From Scilla litardierei (lineage: Eukaryota > Streptophyta > Magnoliopsida > Asparagales > Asparagaceae), in NCBI GenBank assembly GCA_030789695.1, contig CM061132.1, positions 161,430,817 through 161,494,816 of the forward strand: a stretch of 64,000 bases of DNA. Reading direction: 5' to 3'. Shown one piece after another: positions 1 through 12,189 of this stretch. The translations under genes were made by a program, and so were the position numbers. The notes under the pieces are model-generated. The model worked only from the letters and a program-made list of their open reading frames with translations. It ran no database searches and was not told the origin of the DNA. The stretch's first letter is position 1, and the number at the start of each line of letters is the position of its first letter.

Positions 1-1741
1 AAGGTATAATTTTTGTTTCTTAATCTCCAAGTGTTCTTCTCTAAATTCCATTTAGAATGAATAATGGATTCTATCAAGAGATTGGAACTTTAAAATCTTG
101 GGTTTTTCTTATTGCTGCATGAGTATTGGTTTCAGAAAAAACAACTGATCTGAACCGACCGCCGGCCGCCGGCCGTCGCCGGCCTCCGACCACCCCGGGT
201 CCGATGGCCGGGCTTGGTCACAGTACTAGGGGGCTGCCCCCAAACCCAAATAGTTGGGTTGGGTGAGCAAATGGTTGAGGATGGAAGAAGGTGTAAATTT
301 CATTTTAGCCCAAATTCTGTCCAAATTGTTTTAGGCCCAAATTTTTACATAAAAACCCAAACCTGGGTTATGTTTGCAAACAGAATTTTACAATTGATAC
401 CAAAGTTATGTGTTGTATACAATTCCGCAAATTGCAGACAGCCCCTATAATTTTAAGACTTATTTTGAGGACTCATGGACTTCCTAAAACATTGTAGAAA
501 GGCCCTTCATAAAAAGTATATAATTGTGCAATTGTATGAACCTTGATTAAATAATACTAAGGATTGAATTGTTATTATTTTAGGTATCATACATCGTGTG
601 TCACTGAAAACACTTCTTGATTGACCACTACAAGGTGAGTACAACTTTCTTACTGAAATAGTTTAATACAAAATGTTGAATGAACTGTTATGTTTATTGA
701 TTATCTTGCTTTTATAAAAAAATGAATGAAAACATTATTCAAAACCATGTGATTGTCATGATGTACACTACTTCGATTATAGTTATTGTGCGAAAATTTT
801 GTGAAATATCATGAATTTCATCTGTCCACTATGGAATGAACTGTTTAAAATACGGCTTGTCATATGATATTGAGTGTACCTGTTTAAATATTGGCCTTCG
901 GTCAAATAATGAGAGCTAAGTGCCACACCACATGCATGGTGGGGGCCACCTCTAGAGTCTCATCTTTGTACATGTGAGTTGGTCTTGTGTAACCTACAAC
1001 ATGGATTGGTACACTGTCCCTGGGTGACTAATGAATGATTTTATTTGTTTACTGATGCCTTGTGCATTCCCATGCTACTGGGCCATAATTCGTAGCCTTA
1101 GTGGACATTTGAGAGAGTTTACAAAAGAAAAGAAAAGAATTTTGTTTTATTGTTCTTTTGGTTAAGTACTTTTCGTATATATGGATAAGTCAAAAAAAAT
1201 GTCTTTGGCATGTTTATATATTATTTATATTATTATATATAAATTCAATTGATACAGTTTCAAGTAGTATAATTATTTCAATGCACTTTTTATAACTGTA
1301 TGCTCTTATGCCTATTAAATTTTTTTAGTGAGAATTTTGTACTCACTAAGCCGTGTAGCTTACCCCATGGTTTTATTTAAAACCATTTCAGATGCCACTT
1401 AGCCTGTCCATTGGAGCGGGTAGGAGCAACAAGTTGACACCAAGTGAAGTTGAAATTTTGTACTAAGTACGCTAAGATGCCATATGGAAATGTCTTGTTT
1501 TGTCTTGTTGGTTTTAGAACTCTTTATTGTATGATGTACTTGGCTAGACATCTGTGATGTAATATTTTGCCCTGGGCTTCTTAGTGAGACTTTTTGGTTC
1601 GTATGTAGTTGGATGTATAATATGTAATGACCACTGAGGCTTGACACGTGTACGGGTTCATTCTTGTATGCGCGTCGCCGATGTTACGCACCCTTTTGAT
1701 GAGTTATTTAAGTCTTCCGCTACGAGATTTGGGGCGTTACA
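1..1741 (+). mobile_element. 3' part of a large chromovirus-type LTR (truncated by window start)
   Basis: The stretch ends in GGGGCGTTACA at 1731-1741, the usual 3' end of Tekay/Del-like Gypsy LTRs in plants. No gag or pol reading frame is present. A GC-rich block (160-235) and a good splice donor (CAAG|GTGAGT, 631-640) fit the leader-intron layout often seen in such long LTRs. The 5' end lies outside the window, so whether this is a solo LTR or part of a full element is unknown. The family assignment rests only on the terminal motif and layout. Confidence 0.4.
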
Positions 1742-2866
1742 TCTACCATTTAGAAACTTGCACTAAAGTACTTCCAAATCCTATTTCAAACGAAACAGTA
1801 AAATCTGAAGATGGTTTGCTACTGTGTTTGGACTCCAGATTATTTTAATTCAAACAAAATGCGCTTTCACAATAAGTTCAATTTATTACTGGCTATCTGG
1901 CTCAGCTCAACTCCACTCAACTGATCCTAAGTCTGGCATGTCATTTGTTTCATCCTCACAAAATAGCGGGCTTAGAGAGAAATTAGAGGGGATGGACTTG
2001 GGTCTTATGTTGAGCTTGCGTAATTAGGCTTGAGTTAGCCTTTCTGGATGCCAAGTTAGATTCAAACCCCATCCCCATGTGCCCGATTTGCTTCCCTAAT
2101 TAGGGATGAGAATTGGCATGCCCAAATCCCAATTGGGCGCCGAATTGGGCATGCCACATTCACATCTCTACAAATCCTTCATTAATGAGTATGAAAAAAT
2201 TAATGAAGTATTTGTAGAGAGCTTTGGGCTTGCCCATTCTCGTCACTACCCCTAATCAGGCCAAAAGGATCATCTTAACAGTTATCTACCAATTTTGGAC
2301 ATTAATATTGATAGAAGGCATAATACTTCATAATACATATTGTTTTAAAGCCTATGGGAAGACGTTTGGTTCCTAATTCTGAGTATCCAAGCCCAGACGA
2401 ATTAATGCCACCCCCCCCCCCCCCCCCCCCCCCCCCGCGCGCGCGCGCCGGAAGACCTTGCAATTGTACACTTAAAAGTTTTGTACAGTTATAGGCATGA
2501 GAGGCATGACAATGGTCCGGTATGCATGCTGAGCGTGCATTTCTTGCTTACATTGCATGGAGTGTCAAAAAGTTGCCGATGTTCTTCTAGGACTCCACCC
2601 GCTACATCGATGCGTTTTTATTTCTTCCACAAGATGTGATTTAAACCAACTTGTCAAATTGTAGCATACACATGATCCTTCATGAATATTTGTCTTACTT
2701 GTTGCTTTAAGATCTATTCTTATTTGGTTACACCATTAATTCTTGAAATGTCAGCGTTTCAAAATTTTTACAATACAAGCATCCTATTAGAGTGTGAACT
2801 TTATTTTATTTATTTTTATTTTAATGAAAGGTTGATGCCCAGAGACTAGTCTGTGTTTTAGCATTC
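1742..2866. other. Non-coding stretch
   Basis: No convincing exon, RNA gene or transposon end was seen. It contains AT-rich unique-looking DNA, a short inverted repeat around ATTCTCGTCACTACCCCTAA at 2237-2256 versus 2093-2112, and the C/GC simple repeat listed separately. Confidence 0.4.
2411..2449. repeat. Homopolymer C26 followed by (GC)6
   Basis: Seen directly: about 26 consecutive C followed by alternating GC. Such tracts can form i-motif/G-quadruplex structures and their length is unreliable in assemblies. Confidence 0.9.
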
Positions 2867-3060
2867 TTGTCATGGTTTATGTCGGCCGTGTTGAAGGGAA
2901 ATGCCGGTTTTCCTTGTTTGGGGATACGCAAGATCATGATAGTTTCTTACTGCTTGTGGAGCATGGTTGCGATTTTTCAAACCATGTTTGCTTTGTTGCA
3001 CGAGTTATTTTACATCCAATTCTTTGCTACTCTTTACCTTTCAACTCATATTCATTTCAG

Positions 3061-3619
3061 GGAAGAGGTAAATGCACCCTACTCCCCAATGTCAGAAGAT
3101 TCAGATGATCCTCGGTTCATATGTGACCCCAATCTGAACTCTCCTGCCCACTCCGATGTTGTCAGCAGACCAGCAAGTCCAGTTTCCCCTCACCGGCATC
3201 AGAAACCATTGTGTGCATTGTTCTCCTTTGGCAATCCGTACCCTCTTCCTGGCTGCACACTTCCATCCGTACTTTGCTCCCATCCCCGTCAACGGCGGTC
3301 GGATTCAGACGGCCGGTTTCCATCCTCACCAAGCGACATGTGCCACACCGCGGACCTGAGAAGGGCTGCACTCTTGCGTTCAGTTCAGATGAGGACACAG
3401 CCTAATTGCTCGGCTGTCCATGGCGGGCAAGGCAACATGCAGAATTTAGAAGAGGGAGAACACCATCGAACATGCTCTTGTCTGAAGACTCCTGACGAGG
3501 AAATTGGTTACCAGAACATCGATCAGGTTCCTAATTACGAAGAGGGATTCTCAGATAACAATCTTCATCAAGAGGAGAAATGCTTTGCTGCATTCTCATT
3601 GGAAAGAAACCAAAGATAG
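3061..3619 (+). CDS. Possible 3'-terminal exon of an unidentified gene
   Basis: An acceptor-like tract ending TTTCAG (3055-3060) precedes an open frame that runs to a stop at 3617-3619. One base completes a split codon before GAA GAG GTA. The encoded stretch of about 185 residues is Ser/Pro-rich (for example PYSPMSEDSDDP and SRPASPVSPHRH), then holds a basic segment LRRAALLRSVQMRTQP and an acidic C-terminus. This composition and the clean acceptor look more like a disordered tail of a host protein than random ORF, but I do not recognise the family. The frame stays open upstream to 2867, but that part is T-rich and hydrophobic and is probably intron. No upstream exon could be identified in the window. 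Confidence 0.3.
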
Positions 3620-4337
3620 AAGCAAAGAGAACTTTGTGCTCTGTAGGGTTAGGTTGTATGCTAACTAATGATAACCCTTTTATGTTGCGGGGATTCGTTC
3701 TTCTCCTTGTAAAATATTTCCATGTTAACTTGTTTTGCCCAATATGTCGCGCTATGGGACATGAAGTAGATCCAAGAGGAGGAGGTTTTACAGAGAGAAG
3801 AGGGAGAATTTTGTGAAATGTAAGTATCTCCTGCATGTCACTTGATGAATCTTGCCAAGAAAATTAATCATTGCTGGTATAATTCAAGTATGTGATCCGT
3901 GTGCGAGATGTAGAGAAATGTATAATGTACTACAATGTGATGACAGGGTGTTATGATTTGAGTAGTGGGTCAATATATTGTTAAGTTGATATCTTGCATG
4001 ATGGGTTAAAGATCTTGTAATTTCTTTACTATTAATACAATTCAACCGAGAGAGAAGATCTTGTAATATCTCCTCTGTAGCGATGTGTGTGGGTATGTAG
4101 TGTGTGTGTTAAACATTTCTCCATCAACAAATAGTTCTCTAAAATTTGAGTTTTACCAATGGTGTATGTGTGTGATTGAACTTGTGCTTTTTTGGGATTT
4201 AAAACAAGAAGCCAATCTTAAGACCAACAAAGATTGGCTTCAGATTGCAATTATTGGATTTGACATCATAACAGCATGTCCTTTGCTGTTCTCCCCATTT
4301 TTGAACCCAACAAGAGGGAGTTTGAGGGGTAAAGGAC

Positions 4338-4500
4338 CATGAATCCTTCCCAAAGGTCCATATGCATGTTGATTGTATTGTTGGCAGATATTCTTGTATT
4401 TTTGGTAGTTATAATGAGCATGTTCAAAGATGCCCTTTCTTGTTGGCTATCCATGTTGTTGCTAAATGATTGCCATGTTGAAAGTGCATCTCAACCAAAA
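4338..4500 (+). repeat. Diverged direct repeat, copy 1 (copy 2 at 5097-5245)
   Basis: Both copies begin with CCATGAATCC, then share GCATGTTGATT, a TTCAARGATGCC block, CAAATGATTGCCA-like sequence and a TTGCATCTC-type end in the same order. About 150 bp each, clearly diverged by substitutions and small indels. Confidence 0.6.
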
Positions 4501-4669
4501 TCCAATTGTCACATTGTGGTCATGCTACTTGCTACTTGATGCTCTTCTATTTTTGTTATGTTTCTAGTGCTCTCTATTTATCATGTTTTATATGTAGATC
4601 TAACCTGTCTTATTTTGTAGTTTTTTAGATTTACGACTAACCTGACTGTTGCTGTTGTTTTTGCTCTAG

Positions 4670-4741
4670 TTAGATTCTGGAGCCAATTACAAAGGTAGCC
4701 TTGATCTTGAGGACCTAGAGCGGGATACGTATATTCAGTAG
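4670..4741 (+). CDS. Possible short terminal exon
   Basis: A pyrimidine-rich acceptor (TTTTTGCTCTAG, ending 4669) is followed by 23 codons and a TAG stop; the peptide is acidic (contains SLDLEDLERDTYIQ). It could be the last exon of the gene whose exon is proposed at 3061, if that exon splices out before its stop, or it could be chance. Confidence 0.15.
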   Translation, partial: LDSGANYKGSLDLEDLERDTYIQ

Positions 4742-5096
4742 TCAAAGTCCCTGATTTATTTTATGGTAGTAGGATTTGTTTCTCTTTATTTGTAAGGCGG
4801 ATGACCTAAACATTTGTCTGTTCCTTTGTATGTGGATGTCATGTTATCATGTTTCTGTTAAAAAGTTAAAAAGTTATAACTGAGTATATCTGCTTATTTA
4901 TATATTATGCATATTTGTATCGTTCTCTGATGACTTATAGAAGACCATGTGGCATCTAAAAAAGGTTCCAGGATGGCAGTCAAAGGTATATTCACTAGTC
5001 CTATTTTGAACATTCAACAACATCCACGTTGATCTTGTGTTCTTAAAATATGAGTACATCAAAGAACCAAACACACAGATGACTGAGGTGCAGAAC

Positions 5097-5245
5097 CATG
5101 AATCCTTTCCAAAGACGTTTACCAAGATCCATGTGCATGTTGATTATATAGCATACTGAAAATATTCAAGGATGCCTTTTTCTTGTGGGGTGTCTTTTGT
5201 TGTCAAATGATTGCCAACGTGATCAATTGCATCTCTCACAATTTA
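5097..5245 (+). repeat. Diverged direct repeat, copy 2
   Basis: Second copy of the block at 4338-4500, with a small insertion after the shared CCATGAATCC start. Confidence 0.6.
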
Positions 5246-5329
5246 TTGTTCTTTCTTCAAAAGAGGAACTAGTTAATTCCCATTTTGAAAGGTAACAATT
5301 ACATCTCATCTTATTTGTCTTGTATGTGT

Positions 5330-5993
5330 TGACGGTTAAATCCCTCACACAGTAAGGTGGTATTGACGAGAACGCCTAAGGTGATGTGATACTTCGCCAG
5401 CAAGGAAATAGGACCCGAGGAGGGGCGATCCCTGGTTGGGGAGTCCAAGCTGTTGGGTTGAAGGCCGACCTAACTCTAAGCTATCTCCTTAGGCCTGTAA
5501 CACAGAAAAATCATCAAGGGGGTCGGATATGTATTCCGACCCAAATCTACTCCGATACTTAAGTCAGTGAATGGCTAAAAGGGAGCACGGGGCAGCTACA
5601 TCCGACCTATTGAGAGGACGTCGTCCGATCACTGTCACGCCAAGCTATGGAGGAAGAAATATGAAGTGGAAAAAGATATTGAGTATGAAGATACCTCCGT
5701 CATTCACCCCCCACCTTTCTCCCATTGTCTTAAGACGCTATTATATGCCCTTGCCTGGTAACGTCCCAGTCAATAAAATGGCTTCATTGTCGGATTGATG
5801 AGGGTGCCTTGATGAGGAGGCATTGAATGACATAACGGTCACCATGAATATCGCTTTCATTGTTAGAGTAACAGTCGACATGAATGTAGGCCTAATTATT
5901 GGACTATTGGCCATGATGGCAGGCAATAATGGGTTTTTGGAAGCTAGTTTACACATTTTGGATAAATCTATTTATCATAAAATTATTCATTTT
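5330..5993 (+). mobile_element. Decayed LTR-like fragment, related to 27.8-28.7 kb
   Basis: This block shares order and motifs with the leader of the gypsy-type fragment near 28 kb: a GGGGGTCGGAT...TCCGACC segment, CTCCGATACTTAAGTCAGT-like sequence, an AGGGAGC...GGAGCAGCT-like segment, a TATA-like ATATGCCC/ATAGACC block and ATAACGGTCACC. The two are strongly diverged. It lacks coding capacity and is cut on the right by Copia-1. Confidence 0.4.
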
Positions 5994-6139
5994 TGTTGTG
6001 AATGGATATAGATGAGTTGGTCAGGATCACGGCTTATCTTATAGATAAGATCGTATCTATTGTATCTTATCTCTATACGATCCTCCTCTTCTATAAATAA
6101 AGAGCTGGGTGTTCCTCCCCCAGATGATGATTCATAACA
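5994..6139 (+). repeat. Copia-1 5' LTR
   Basis: 146 bp, TG...CA ends. It contains an inverted repeat CTTATC-TTATA-GATAAG and a TATA box TATAAATA at 6092-6099, about 47 bp before the LTR end. Confidence 0.92.
6092..6099 (+). promoter_or_regulatory. TATA box of Copia-1 LTR
   Basis: TATAAATA, conserved at the equivalent place in the right LTR (21823-21830). Confidence 0.6.
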
Positions 6140-6154
6140 CGTTATCAGCACGAG
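6140..6154 (+). other. Copia-1 primer-binding site
   Basis: CGTTATCAGCACGAG directly after the LTR; this is the recurrent primer-site type of a subset of plant Copia elements. Confidence 0.75.
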
Positions 6155-6439
6155 ACTCTAAATAAAAATTTCCACACAAAGTTACGAAAGTGAAGGAAGG
6201 CGGGAGATCCACGCGCGCGACATCATCTACCTCAAACGGGCGTCGTCATCCACGTGTAGGCTTCATTCAACCGTCGCTAGATCTGTAGGACGGATCTAGA
6301 GGTATTTTCTCGCTAAAAATGTAATTTTTATCATGCGCATGATGGTTTTATCCATAGATCTCGCAATGGAGTGGAAATAGGGCTAATCGCATAAATCGAA
6401 AATTTTTATCGTCCAAAAATCATGTTTTTAATCTGAAAT

Positions 6440-7040
6440 TAAATGAAAATCATCCCCGAATCCAACCCCCTGCCAGTAGCGAGGGGAGGCGCGTCGCTGT
6501 ATTCTCCCCTGTAGCAGAGGGTGGCGCCACCGCCGCTGTAAACGAACCCCCCTGCCTTTAGCGGAGGGCGGTGCCGCCACCGTCGTATTCGACCCCCAAC
6601 CTCCTGTAGCGGAGCGGGCACCGCACGTGCCACAGGATTCGAACCCCCTGCATGTAGCTGAGGGGGGCGCCGCGCGCCGTTGGATTCCCCTCCCCCCCCG
6701 CGCCTGTAGCAGAGGGGGTGACGTAGGATTCGAACCCCCCCCCCCCCCCCCCCCGCCACCTGTAGCAGAGGGGGATCGCCGCGCGCCGTTGTATTCGAAC
6801 CCCCCCACACCTGTAGTGGAGGGGGCGCCGCCGTATTGGACCCCCCACATGAAGCAGAGGGGGCACCATCATTCTCGGACCCCCCTCCCCCGCCGGAAGC
6901 GAAGGGGGCACTGTTCCGCCCCTATCGGACCCCGTCTCCACCCCTATCGGACCCTGTCTCCGCCCTTATCGGACCCCCCGTCAGCAATAAAGGGGCGGCG
7001 ACGACAACCCTAGCAGCAGCCCCTCCCTCCCTCTCTCTCT
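6440..7040 (+). repeat. GC-rich degenerate tandem array in the Copia-1 leader
   Basis: About ten imperfect units of roughly 55-75 bp repeat the theme CCCCCTGTAGCAGAGGGGG followed by a GCGCCGC stretch and GTATTCGAA. Each unit can fold through its C-run and G-run. Units decay toward both ends and a C-run of about 20 lies near 6740. Several ORFs cross the array in different frames, but their Gly/Pro/Arg composition simply reflects the repeat, so none is called. Confidence 0.75.
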
Positions 7041-8043
7041 CTCTACAGATGGGCCGCAAGCCCATTTCAAGAAAAAAAAATGAATGTGGGCCTGAAGCCC
7101 ACATGACATGTGCGGGCTTCTGCCCGTACACAGAAAAACAGAGAAGACGAAATAGGGGGTTTGGGTGCTAAAATAGATTAAAAAGGCTTATGGTGACCTA
7201 AAAATTCATGAAAAATCATGATAAAATATGAGACATTAATGGGATTTTAAGGGGAGATTTGGGAACACTTGTGGATCAATTGTGGATAATTTAAAAGGAA
7301 AAGTTCTTCCTTTCATGAAGAACATGTCGTTTTTGGGCTCTTTTCAAACTTTTTTTGAATAATCCCAACTAGTACAACCTTTGCATTATATGATACCTTT
7401 GTAGGATCATAATTATATGATATGCATCATTTTTAATGGTTTATTCTGTGGATAAACTGATATTTGGTTGTGCAATATTAAACTTAATTATTAGGAAGAT
7501 CTCGCGACCGCTCTGTCGTTAGTCACCTAACCTAATGGTGTATGATGTTGCACAGTGGTCCAATAATTATTAAGTAATTAAATTGTTTATCCTCATGTGA
7601 ATATAAATGCATGTGATGCATGTGATGAAAATGTCTGCTGAAAATGTTTGATGAGCACAAATTTTTGCATGGATGGCTAATTGCGGTTTTGGATCAGCTG
7701 TTTAAGTCACACATTTTAATTCCTGCGCTTTTCTTTTACTTTTTGAGAGAAATTGTAGTGAGGAATTTATGTAATGTCCAAGACCGAAGACTACTTTCCA
7801 TGGAGATGGAGGCCACACTTGAAGATGAAGATCTTATAGGGGACCCACGAGTTTTTCAAAGTTGTAATTTCTTTTTAAAGCTTTCATTTGCGTAATATGG
7901 ATTGTAATGGGACTTAGGACTTTTTATTTATGTGGGACTGACCGATCCATGCAATTAGCTCTTCATTTAAAAATTGCATCCGCATGAAAATGTTTATTGT
8001 TTAAATTATTAATTCATGCAAATTTGTACTCTGCTAGATAAAA
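7041..8043 (+). other. Copia-1 untranslated leader, AT-rich part
   Basis: No coding signal. AT-rich sequence between the GC array and the gag start, consistent with a long 5' leader or leader intron. Confidence 0.5.
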
Positions 8044-8880
8044 TGGCTAAAATCGCAAATGTCGATTTCGAAGTGTTAAATGCATCAGGAAGAAATTATT
8101 TGAGTTGGCAGCTCAATGTGAAATTTCACCTGCGGGCTAAGTCCCTCATTTCTGCCGTGACTAAAAATGAAAATGTAAACGATATAGAAAAGGCGCAAGC
8201 CATCATCTATATTCGCCGTCATGTGGACAAGACCCTCAAGGCTGAATACCTTAGGGTCGAAAATCCACTTGAGCTGTGGACTGCCCTTGAGGATAGATAT
8301 AAACATCAGAAAGATGTTATACTACCAAGAGCACGATATGAGTGTGCAAGACTTCAAGTCCATAGCTGAGTACAACTCATCTCTTTTTAGTATCACCTCA
8401 CGTCTGAAGTTGTGTGGTGAAAAAGTCTTACCAGATCGCATGCTGGAAAAGACATACACGTCTTTCCATGATAGATGCGATACTAATGCAGCAATACCGT
8501 GAACACAAATTCACCAAGTATTCTGAGCTTCTGTCATGTTTACTCATGGCTGAACAAAACAGAGAGCTTCTCCTCGCCACTCACAACTTCCGCCCCCTGG
8601 CACTGCCCCCCTCCTAAAAGCTCACAATACATCTTGTTTTTCCAAAAAGAAGAGAGACAATAAACGAAAAGAAAGACCACAGAAAGAGGGACAGAACAAA
8701 AGGGCCAGAGGCCAAGTCCAGCATCGAAGAAATGAAGGGAGGCGGAAGTTCACTTGGCGCAGAAATGATGCACCCCCACCTAAGAGGAAATGTGAAGACC
8801 AGTGAAGTAGCTGTGGCATGAAAGGCCACTGGTCTAGAGTGTGCGGAACTCCGCAGCATCTCCAGGAACTATATAAAGAA
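8044..8880 (+). pseudogene. Copia-1 gag remnant (UBN2-type gag with zinc knuckle)
   Basis: The frame opens with MAKIANVDFEVLNASGRNYL, and a conserved WQLNVKFHLRAK and LWTALEDRYKHQK follow; these are typical of plant Copia Gag, which forms the virus-like particle. Near 8350 the frame shifts, and the middle part (VQDFKSIAEYNS, SRLKLCGEKVLPD) continues in another frame. A zinc knuckle of the CX2CX4HX4C type is recognisable at 8803-8845 (CGMKGHWSRVC), but its first Cys codon has become the stop TGA at 8803-8805. The gene is therefore non-functional. The start at 8044 is chosen because homologous Gag proteins begin with this MAKIANVDFE-like segment. Confidence 0.8.
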
Positions 8881-9237
8881 AACAAGAAAAAGAAACTGAA
8901 ACATACCTGGTGATCACAAATGCTCCAGTCAAGTTTACAGCTGACGACTTCGAAAATGATAACCTGCTTGATTAGCCTCTATTTTTATCTTAGCAATTTG
9001 TTTTGAGAACAATTTATGTTATGAGAGCATTTGAATTAATGAATTTGTTTTGAATGGAAATGTTTCTCTGAAAAAAATGCTTAAATGATTCATCTTTTAT
9101 TAGATGAACTGCTCTCGTGACTGATCAGTAGATAATAAACACATACGATCCTTCAATACAAAGCACAATATCAGGGCCATATTGAAGGTTCTGGGAACGC
9201 AACGCTGTTGCTCCCAAATGACACAGAAATAAAAATA

Positions 9238-10955
9238 AAGGATGCACTATTCTCTCCGAATTCTAATAGGAACTTTATAAGTTTAAAGGATATCCGTTAA
9301 AACGGATTCCATTTGGAAACAGCAAATGTAAATGAAAAAGAATTATTGTATGTAACGTCTCAAGAAAAAGGAGTAAAATGCATACTTGAACGTTTTGAGA
9401 GCTTTTCAGGCCTCTACCATACAAAGATTCGGAGAGAAGAATCGAATTTATCGGAGCACCTAAAGTGTCTGACATCAGCCAAGTTTTTACTTTGGCATGA
9501 TAAACTTGGCCACCCTGGATCAGTGCTGATGCACCACATCTTATCCTATGGGTATGACTTGAAGAACCAGAATATTCTTCAGACGGGAGAATTCCCTCGC
9601 ATCCCTTGCTATAAGGGAAAACAAATTACAAGGCCATCTCTAAGAAAATTTGACAAAAGAATCTCCACGCTTCCTCAAAAGAATATAAGGAGATAGATGT
9701 GGACAAACCCACACCCCTTAGTGGGCTATTTCAGTACTTTATGGTACTGATAAATACATCCTCAAAATATTCGTATGTGTGTCTACTATCGACCCGCAAC
9801 CTAGCTTTTTCAATGCCACTGGCACAAATAATAAAGTTGCGGGTGCATTTTCCAGACTACCAAATAATGAAAATAAGTCTGGATAATGCTGGGAAATTTA
9901 CCTTATGGTCATTTCAAGAGTACTGCCAGGCAATGTGAATAGAAATTAAACATCTAGTGCCACATGTTCATACCCAGAACGGTTTGGCAGAGTCACTGAT
10001 AAAAAGACTCCAATGGATTGCACGTCCATTGTTAATAATATCTCGATTGCCGGTGGATGCATGGGGACATGCAATTCTGCATGGTGCATCGTAAATAAAA
10101 AATAAGATCCTCTGGAGGTCAGAGTCTTCAATGCAACTTGCATATGAAATGCCACCTAACATTTCTCACTTGAGAACCTTCGGTTGCGTAGTTTAAATCC
10201 CCATTGCACCACCACAGAGGACAAAAATGGGTCCTCAACGTCGCCTAAGTATCTATGTAGGGTTTGACTCACTCTCAATTATAAGAACCTAGAACCCCAA
10301 ACATGGGACGCATTTAAGGTACATCTCAAAGACTGTGATTTTTGTGAGACGAGTTTCCCCAAAATGGGACCAGATACTGGAAAATCTGGCGCGAAGCAAA
10401 TTATAACGTGTGATAAAAAAAGTTTGACCCACTATGATCCGGTAACAAAACAATATGAAGATGAGATCCTGAAGATCCTCCATATACAGAACACTATTCG
10501 CTAATTACCGGACTCATTTACTGACAACCAGAAGATTGTCAGATCCATATCCCTGCTGCAAATAATCCAGCTAGAATTAACATCCCCGAGAATAGTTGCA
10601 ATCCACCAGCAGCAGAAGTGGTTGTTCCTCAACAGAAACAAGGCAGACCAGTAAGCTCCAAGGACAGAAATCTAAGAAAAAGAAAAATACCTGGAGACCT
10701 TGAGACAATACTTCCACAGGACAATGAGCTCATGTTCACACTCTCACCCTTCCCAGAATCCACTGCTGAGGAACTGTCGGGAAAAACTGAAATGAAAGCA
10801 AATGTTGTACGTACTGGGGAGGTGTTGGACGGAAAGAACATAATTGTCGACAACGTATTCACATATCATATTGCCATATACATCGCAAAAGCGATGATAT
10901 AAAATATCATTCCATACGCCGTTGCTAAAATGCAAACGTGGAGATTGGCCAAATG
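9238..10955 (+). pseudogene. Copia-1 GAG-pre-integrase and integrase remnant
   Basis: The region around 9440-9640 carries the GAG-pre-integrase signature (WHDKLGHPGSVLMHHI, then a C-x2-C-like IPCYKGKQ), preceded by a protease-tail-like segment (SPNSNRNFISLKDI). A decayed integrase core follows, with a stop at 9692-9696 and several frame changes; a segment readable as YFMVLINTSSKYSYVCLLSTR matches the first catalytic region. Around 10620-10900 is the low-complexity linker that normally joins integrase to RT. It ends at the nested element, which sits where RT would begin. Confidence 0.7.
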
Positions 10956-12189
10956 TGGAATGTAACGGCCTGTTCTTGTATATACGTATCTCGTACGTAT
11001 TTGATTAGTATAATGATTTATTAGGGTATGATTTTATTATTTTCGTAACTCGAGCACGCGATTTAACGATCGCGTTTTTATCTCCTCTAACCGTGATTGA
11101 CGTTGGATGCAGGGTCTGAATCGTATTAATCAAATCAAATCTTCACCAAACCGATCTTACCAATCAAGAATACCTTGACCGAATCGATTGTCCAATCCGA
11201 TCCTGATCCAAACATCTTGTCTGATCATCCCAGTCATAGCTGATCTTAACTACATCAATTTTCTAAATCAAGCCGTGATCATAATAAATCATATGTCTTA
11301 ATTAAATCGAACTCTCCTAATCAATTCCCGATTAGGCCGATCCTCCGAATCGAATCTTAACCGAGTCGATGTCCCTGATCAGGATATCTTGACCGAATAA
11401 ATACTACTCAATGTTATGAAATTGGATTTATTTATCCCAAATCAATTTCCTAAACCAAATCCAGGTATCCTAACCACTTCTACTATCTTAACCTAGGAAC
11501 TTTATAAACCTTAATTAGAACCCTAAACGATTAAATCAATAATATCCACTGGAATATTAATTATCCTAATTTAATCTCATCAAATCATATCTTGTATATA
11601 ATAATCTGCTTTAAATCTTAATACACTAACTAATTGCTACTAAGTAAATTTTAACCACTAATTACTTTTAGCTAAGAAGTTGACTACCAATTAAATTGTT
11701 ACTTTTCCTAAACTATCTTACCTATTTACCTTAACCTAACCCACCCTACCTAATTAGAATCCAACAGAAATGTTGGTGAGATCCAACAACAATATTCAAG
11801 CCCCCCCACCTCACAACCACTCCCATCAACCTGTCTCCTCCCCTCCTCTTCTTAAACCAACATATTGGAACAAGCAAACCAGCATCAACAATAACACACA
11901 AGCATCATCATCGTCGTCACATCTCCATCAGCCACCCACATACGCCAACATCCCACCACCTCCTCCATACAGTAACGCACAAGCACAACCCTCCACAATC
12001 AGCCACCACAACAACCCAACCACAGATCAATCATCCCCAACCTCCTCCACCAGTCAAGCAACAAACAAACACCCCATTACAAACCAGAATCAAAACAAAT
12101 CGACACCAAAAATCCAAAATCAACAAATCAGGATCCAAATCAGAATCGTCCCAAAATAAACCAATCGGAACCCAATTTCAGATTTGAAG

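Larger units (their letters stand above)
3620..5329. other. Mostly non-coding DNA, possible UTR or introns
   Basis: No long ORF or transposon ends. It holds a diverged direct duplication (4338-4500 and 5097-5245) and one possible tiny exon (4670-4741). Part of it may be 3' UTR or intron of the candidate gene at 3061, which cannot be shown here. Confidence 0.35.

Noticed and set aside
2867..3060. Hydrophobic N-terminal extension of the 250-codon ORF
   Set aside because: T-rich, ends at a good splice acceptor, and looks like intron sequence read through.
6428..7171. Several overlapping ORFs on both strands rich in Gly/Pro/Arg
   Set aside because: They follow the GC-rich repeat array of the Copia-1 leader in all frames; no domain and no conserved start.
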